Below the pieces are notes generated by a model, which was not told where the DNA came from, made no database searches, and saw only the letters and a list, made by a program, of their open reading frames with translations. 37,611 nt of DNA from Armatimonadota bacterium (GTDB lineage: Bacteria; Armatimonadota; Fervidibacteria; Fervidibacterales; Thermosaccharophagaceae), in assembly GCA_025062195.1 (NCBI GenBank), contig JANXAS010000031.1, forward strand, positions 1 to 37,611. Reading direction: 5' to 3'. Position numbers and translations under genes: made by a program. The stretch's first letter is position 1, and every line of letters begins with the position of its first letter. Below are positions 36,147-37,611 of the stretch, one piece after another.

Positions 36147-36422
36147 TCAATCCTCTAACTTCTCGTTCCCGTTGCCATACCTTTCATCAATGTCCATGTA
36201 AAGGATTTTTGTAACTGGATCTCTCCAAACACCATCCACAGTCCCTGGCTTGTCAATCTCGCCATCATTCTGCTTATCAAGCTCATCAGGCAGCACACTT
36301 ATAATCCACACATCTGTTCTGCCTATTGACCATGCAATGCAGTTATAAGATGGGTCTGCTCCTTTCAAGATACTCCATTCGCAGCGGGCCGACTTCTCGT
36401 TTGCAAATATACGTTCATCCAC
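36147..36422 (-). CDS. DUF7689-like open segment of the broken gene
   Basis: This 91-codon segment between the second and third TGA carries CEWSILKGADPSYNCIAWSI and an Asp/Gly-rich part (NDGEIDKPGTVDGVWRDPVT). The GTG at 36422 has no good ribosome site. It is in the same frame as the segments on both sides, so it is probably not an independent gene. Confidence 0.35.
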   Translation of the reverse strand: MDERIFANEKSARCEWSILKGADPSYNCIAWSIGRTDVWIISVLPDELDKQNDGEIDKPGTVDGVWRDPVTKILYMDIDERYGNGNEKLED

Positions 36423-36425
36423 AAA

Positions 36426-37049
36426 TCATTGACGCTCACTTGTCCTTGGTTGGTTGCCACAATCCGCAGCAATGAATGTGTATTTGACCTTCTCCCATGC
36501 CACAACTTGCCACTTTCTGTTAATCTTCTTTTTATATCCAACTTCTAACAAACAAACGCTATTGTTCTCCATACCTTCAACCCACAAGTTATCTTTTATC
36601 TCCAAAAAGGCTTGCCTTTGAACTGGGTCAGATAAATCCCAACTCTTCTCATAAACTCCTACCAAAACTTTATTGCCTTCCCCTTTCTTTTGACTTTTCC
36701 ATACCCTTGCATGATTTCTTCCAGAAACTAATCTCACTTTGAGCAAAATTTTCCCTCCATTTGGAACTACACCCCTAATTCTTGGAAAGAGAATTCTGGC
36801 TTTCTTAAGATCTTCTTCCCCAACGACACTTGCTTTTATTTGAAGACAATCTCCACCCGGATGCTTTGTAGCACCAACTTTATTATCGCTACTATCATCG
36901 TTATCCAAGTTGAAATGAACGAAAACGCCGGGATTTTCCTCCTCATCCTCTGGAACAGGCGATTTGAATAAATCTGTGGAAACGAGATTGATTATTGCTG
37001 AAGACTCCCTTGCATTCAATTCCAAAACAGGCTTTTCTTTTTGCTCCAA
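36426..37049 (-). CDS. N-terminal open segment of the broken gene
   Basis: This 207-codon segment lies between the first and second TGA of the gene at 35879-37115. It starts nominally at TTG 37049, without a clear ribosome site. It looks beta-rich and secreted-type (ESSAIINLVSTDLF, GKILLKVRLVSGRNHARVW, WQVVAWEKVKYTFIAADCG). No family recognised. It is the longest intact piece and could conceivably still be translated. Confidence 0.4.
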   Translation of the reverse strand: MEQKEKPVLELNARESSAIINLVSTDLFKSPVPEDEEENPGVFVHFNLDNDDSSDNKVGATKHPGGDCLQIKASVVGEEDLKKARILFPRIRGVVPNGGKILLKVRLVSGRNHARVWKSQKKGEGNKVLVGVYEKSWDLSDPVQRQAFLEIKDNLWVEGMENNSVCLLEVGYKKKINRKWQVVAWEKVKYTFIAADCGNQPRTSERQ

Positions 37050-37111
37050 TAAACTAACTCATTCACATTCCAACTCAAATTCAAACCTTATTAATGGTGC
37101 AACATAAATTA

Positions 37112-37611
37112 TCACCACAATGTCTCTGGTGGGAATTCTTCCAACTTTTTAATTTCTTCTGGTGACAGTTTACCACCCAATTTCTTGATAGCACTAAGAA
37201 TTTCCACCTCCATCCTCAATCTATCAGCCCCATGTGCCGGTCTCACCTTCTCAAGAGCTTTCATTAAGGTAGGTAAGGCTTCCTTTAGTCCTAATTGGGC
37301 AATTTTTTGAATTGCCCAACAGGCAAGTTCCTTATCCTCGCTAAAAATTGCTGCTTCCAATTCCTTATTTCGCTGTGGAGAGTTCCAAATATTAACCCTC
37401 CGAATAGCCCTCTCTATCCCGGGGCGATTATAAGCAGGAGTCTTGGCAAGCATTTTCTTCAAAACTGGTAAAGCTTCAATGCTACCAATATAACTAAGCG
37501 CTATTGCAGCCACAAACCTAACAAAAGGATCTTTATCTTGAAGCATTTGTTTTAGCATAGGAACATCACTTTCATCACTAATACAATACAATGCCCTTGC
37601 TGCTGCTGCTT
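37112..37611 (-). CDS. HEAT-repeat protein, C-terminal part (runs off window)
   Basis: The frame is open to the window edge, so the start lies beyond 37611. At least three HEAT/PBS-lyase-type helix pairs are visible: MLKQMLQDKDPFVRFVAAIA with LSYIGSIEALPVLKKML, an ELACWAIQKIAQLGLKEALP unit, and ALEKVRPAHGADRLRMEVEI. HEAT repeats form protein-binding solenoids; partner unknown. The stop TGA at 37112 is followed directly by TAA and overlaps a possible start (GTGA) of the next gene, so they were coupled. Unlike its two downstream neighbours, this gene shows no internal stop within the window. Confidence 0.8.
   Translation of the reverse strand, partial: AAAARALYCISDESDVPMLKQMLQDKDPFVRFVAAIALSYIGSIEALPVLKKMLAKTPAYNRPGIERAIRRVNIWNSPQRNKELEAAIFSEDKELACWAIQKIAQLGLKEALPTLMKALEKVRPAHGADRLRMEVEILSAIKKLGGKLSPEEIKKLEEFPPETLW

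Larger units (their letters stand above)
35879..37115 (-). pseudogene. DUF7689-like protein gene with three in-frame TGA and one frameshift
   Basis: The frame can start at GTG 37115, overlapping the TGA of the HEAT-repeat gene as GTGA. It is interrupted by TGA at 37061, 36428 and 36149 (5' base, minus strand) without change of frame, then by a one-base shift between about 36000 and 35972, and ends at TGA 35881. Codons on both sides of each stop are protein-like: RFEFELECE-*-VSLLEQKE; PRTSERQ-*-FVDERIF; GNEKLED-*-EVDEFYKDPNKDKKQ. After the shift GGPLIEHRDILLDGGSYGYP completes the chain. SYNCIAWSIGRTDVWI resembles the NCIAWA-G-T-x-W motif of DUF7689 proteins. Each TGA is one change from TGG. 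About 410 codons in all. Confidence 0.65.

Noticed and set aside
10483-37115. Genome-wide reassignment of TGA or TAG to tryptophan.
   Set aside because: Many intact genes here end in TGA (8816, 10483, 16410, 24180, 26399) or TAG (17626, 25407), so a general change of code is excluded; only local suppression or gene decay remains.

Overview
The window looks like a chromosomal segment of a free-living, probably uncultivated bacterium that specialises in polysaccharides. The evidence is a dense set of secreted, multi-domain carbohydrate-active proteins: a pectate-lyase-like beta-helix protein, a GH5-type enzyme, a CBM9-like protein with a C-terminal hydrolase-type domain, a 1343-residue glycosidase-like protein, a DUF1080 protein and an SMP-30 protein. 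Strong GGAGGTGA-type Shine-Dalgarno sites support most starts, and intergenic spaces are filled with palindromic repeats. This resembles Armatimonadota/Fervidibacteria-type or Poribacteria-like genomes, but no marker gene (rRNA, ribosomal protein) is present, so the lineage is only a guess. No tRNA, rRNA, CRISPR array or transposase was seen.

Layout. 1-3.4 kb: repeats, a secreted beta-helix protein, then a repeat-rich gap. 3.4-7.5 kb: an unrecognised secreted protein converging on a secreted PHP-type metallohydrolase; their stop codons overlap. 7.8-9.5 kb: a tight pair, histidine phosphatase then sugar-nucleotide SDR. 9.5-10.5 kb: repeats. 10.5-13.8 kb: one reading frame holding signal peptide, laminin-G-like domain, CBM9-like domain and hydrolase-like domain, broken by two in-frame stops. 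14.0-15.6 kb: GH5-type enzyme. 15.6-17.6 kb: repeats around a DUF1080 gene. 17.6-21.5 kb: a QueG-like Fe-S protein, divergent from a GNAT/CelD-like acyltransferase and a PIG-L deacetylase. 21.5-22.4 kb: repeats. 22.4-23.7 kb: an NRAMP-fold transporter lacking the usual metal ligands. 24.2-33.2 kb: a minus-strand run that reads, in transcription order, GlmU-like nucleotidyltransferase, alpha/beta hydrolase, giant glycosidase-like protein, tandem UspA protein, SMP-30 protein. 33.4-37.1 kb: a 'graveyard' of at least four genes broken by in-frame stops and a few frameshifts. 37.1 kb to the end: the tail of an intact HEAT-repeat protein.

How the genes fit together (inference). Secreted enzymes probably cut plant- or microbe-derived glycans. 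DUF1080, SMP-30 and the alpha/beta hydrolase would act on oxidised or esterified products, while the SDR, GlmU-like, GNAT and PIG-L proteins would build or edit surface glycans.

The two most unusual signals are (1) a family of short hairpin repeats whose stems differ by a compensatory base-pair swap and which form composite units with inverted TTCGTAGT ends, and (2) at least eight in-frame stops, at two separate loci, that are each one G-to-A change from TGG (Trp). Pseudogenisation is the simplest explanation of the second, but reading frames, start sites and gene overlaps are otherwise well preserved.
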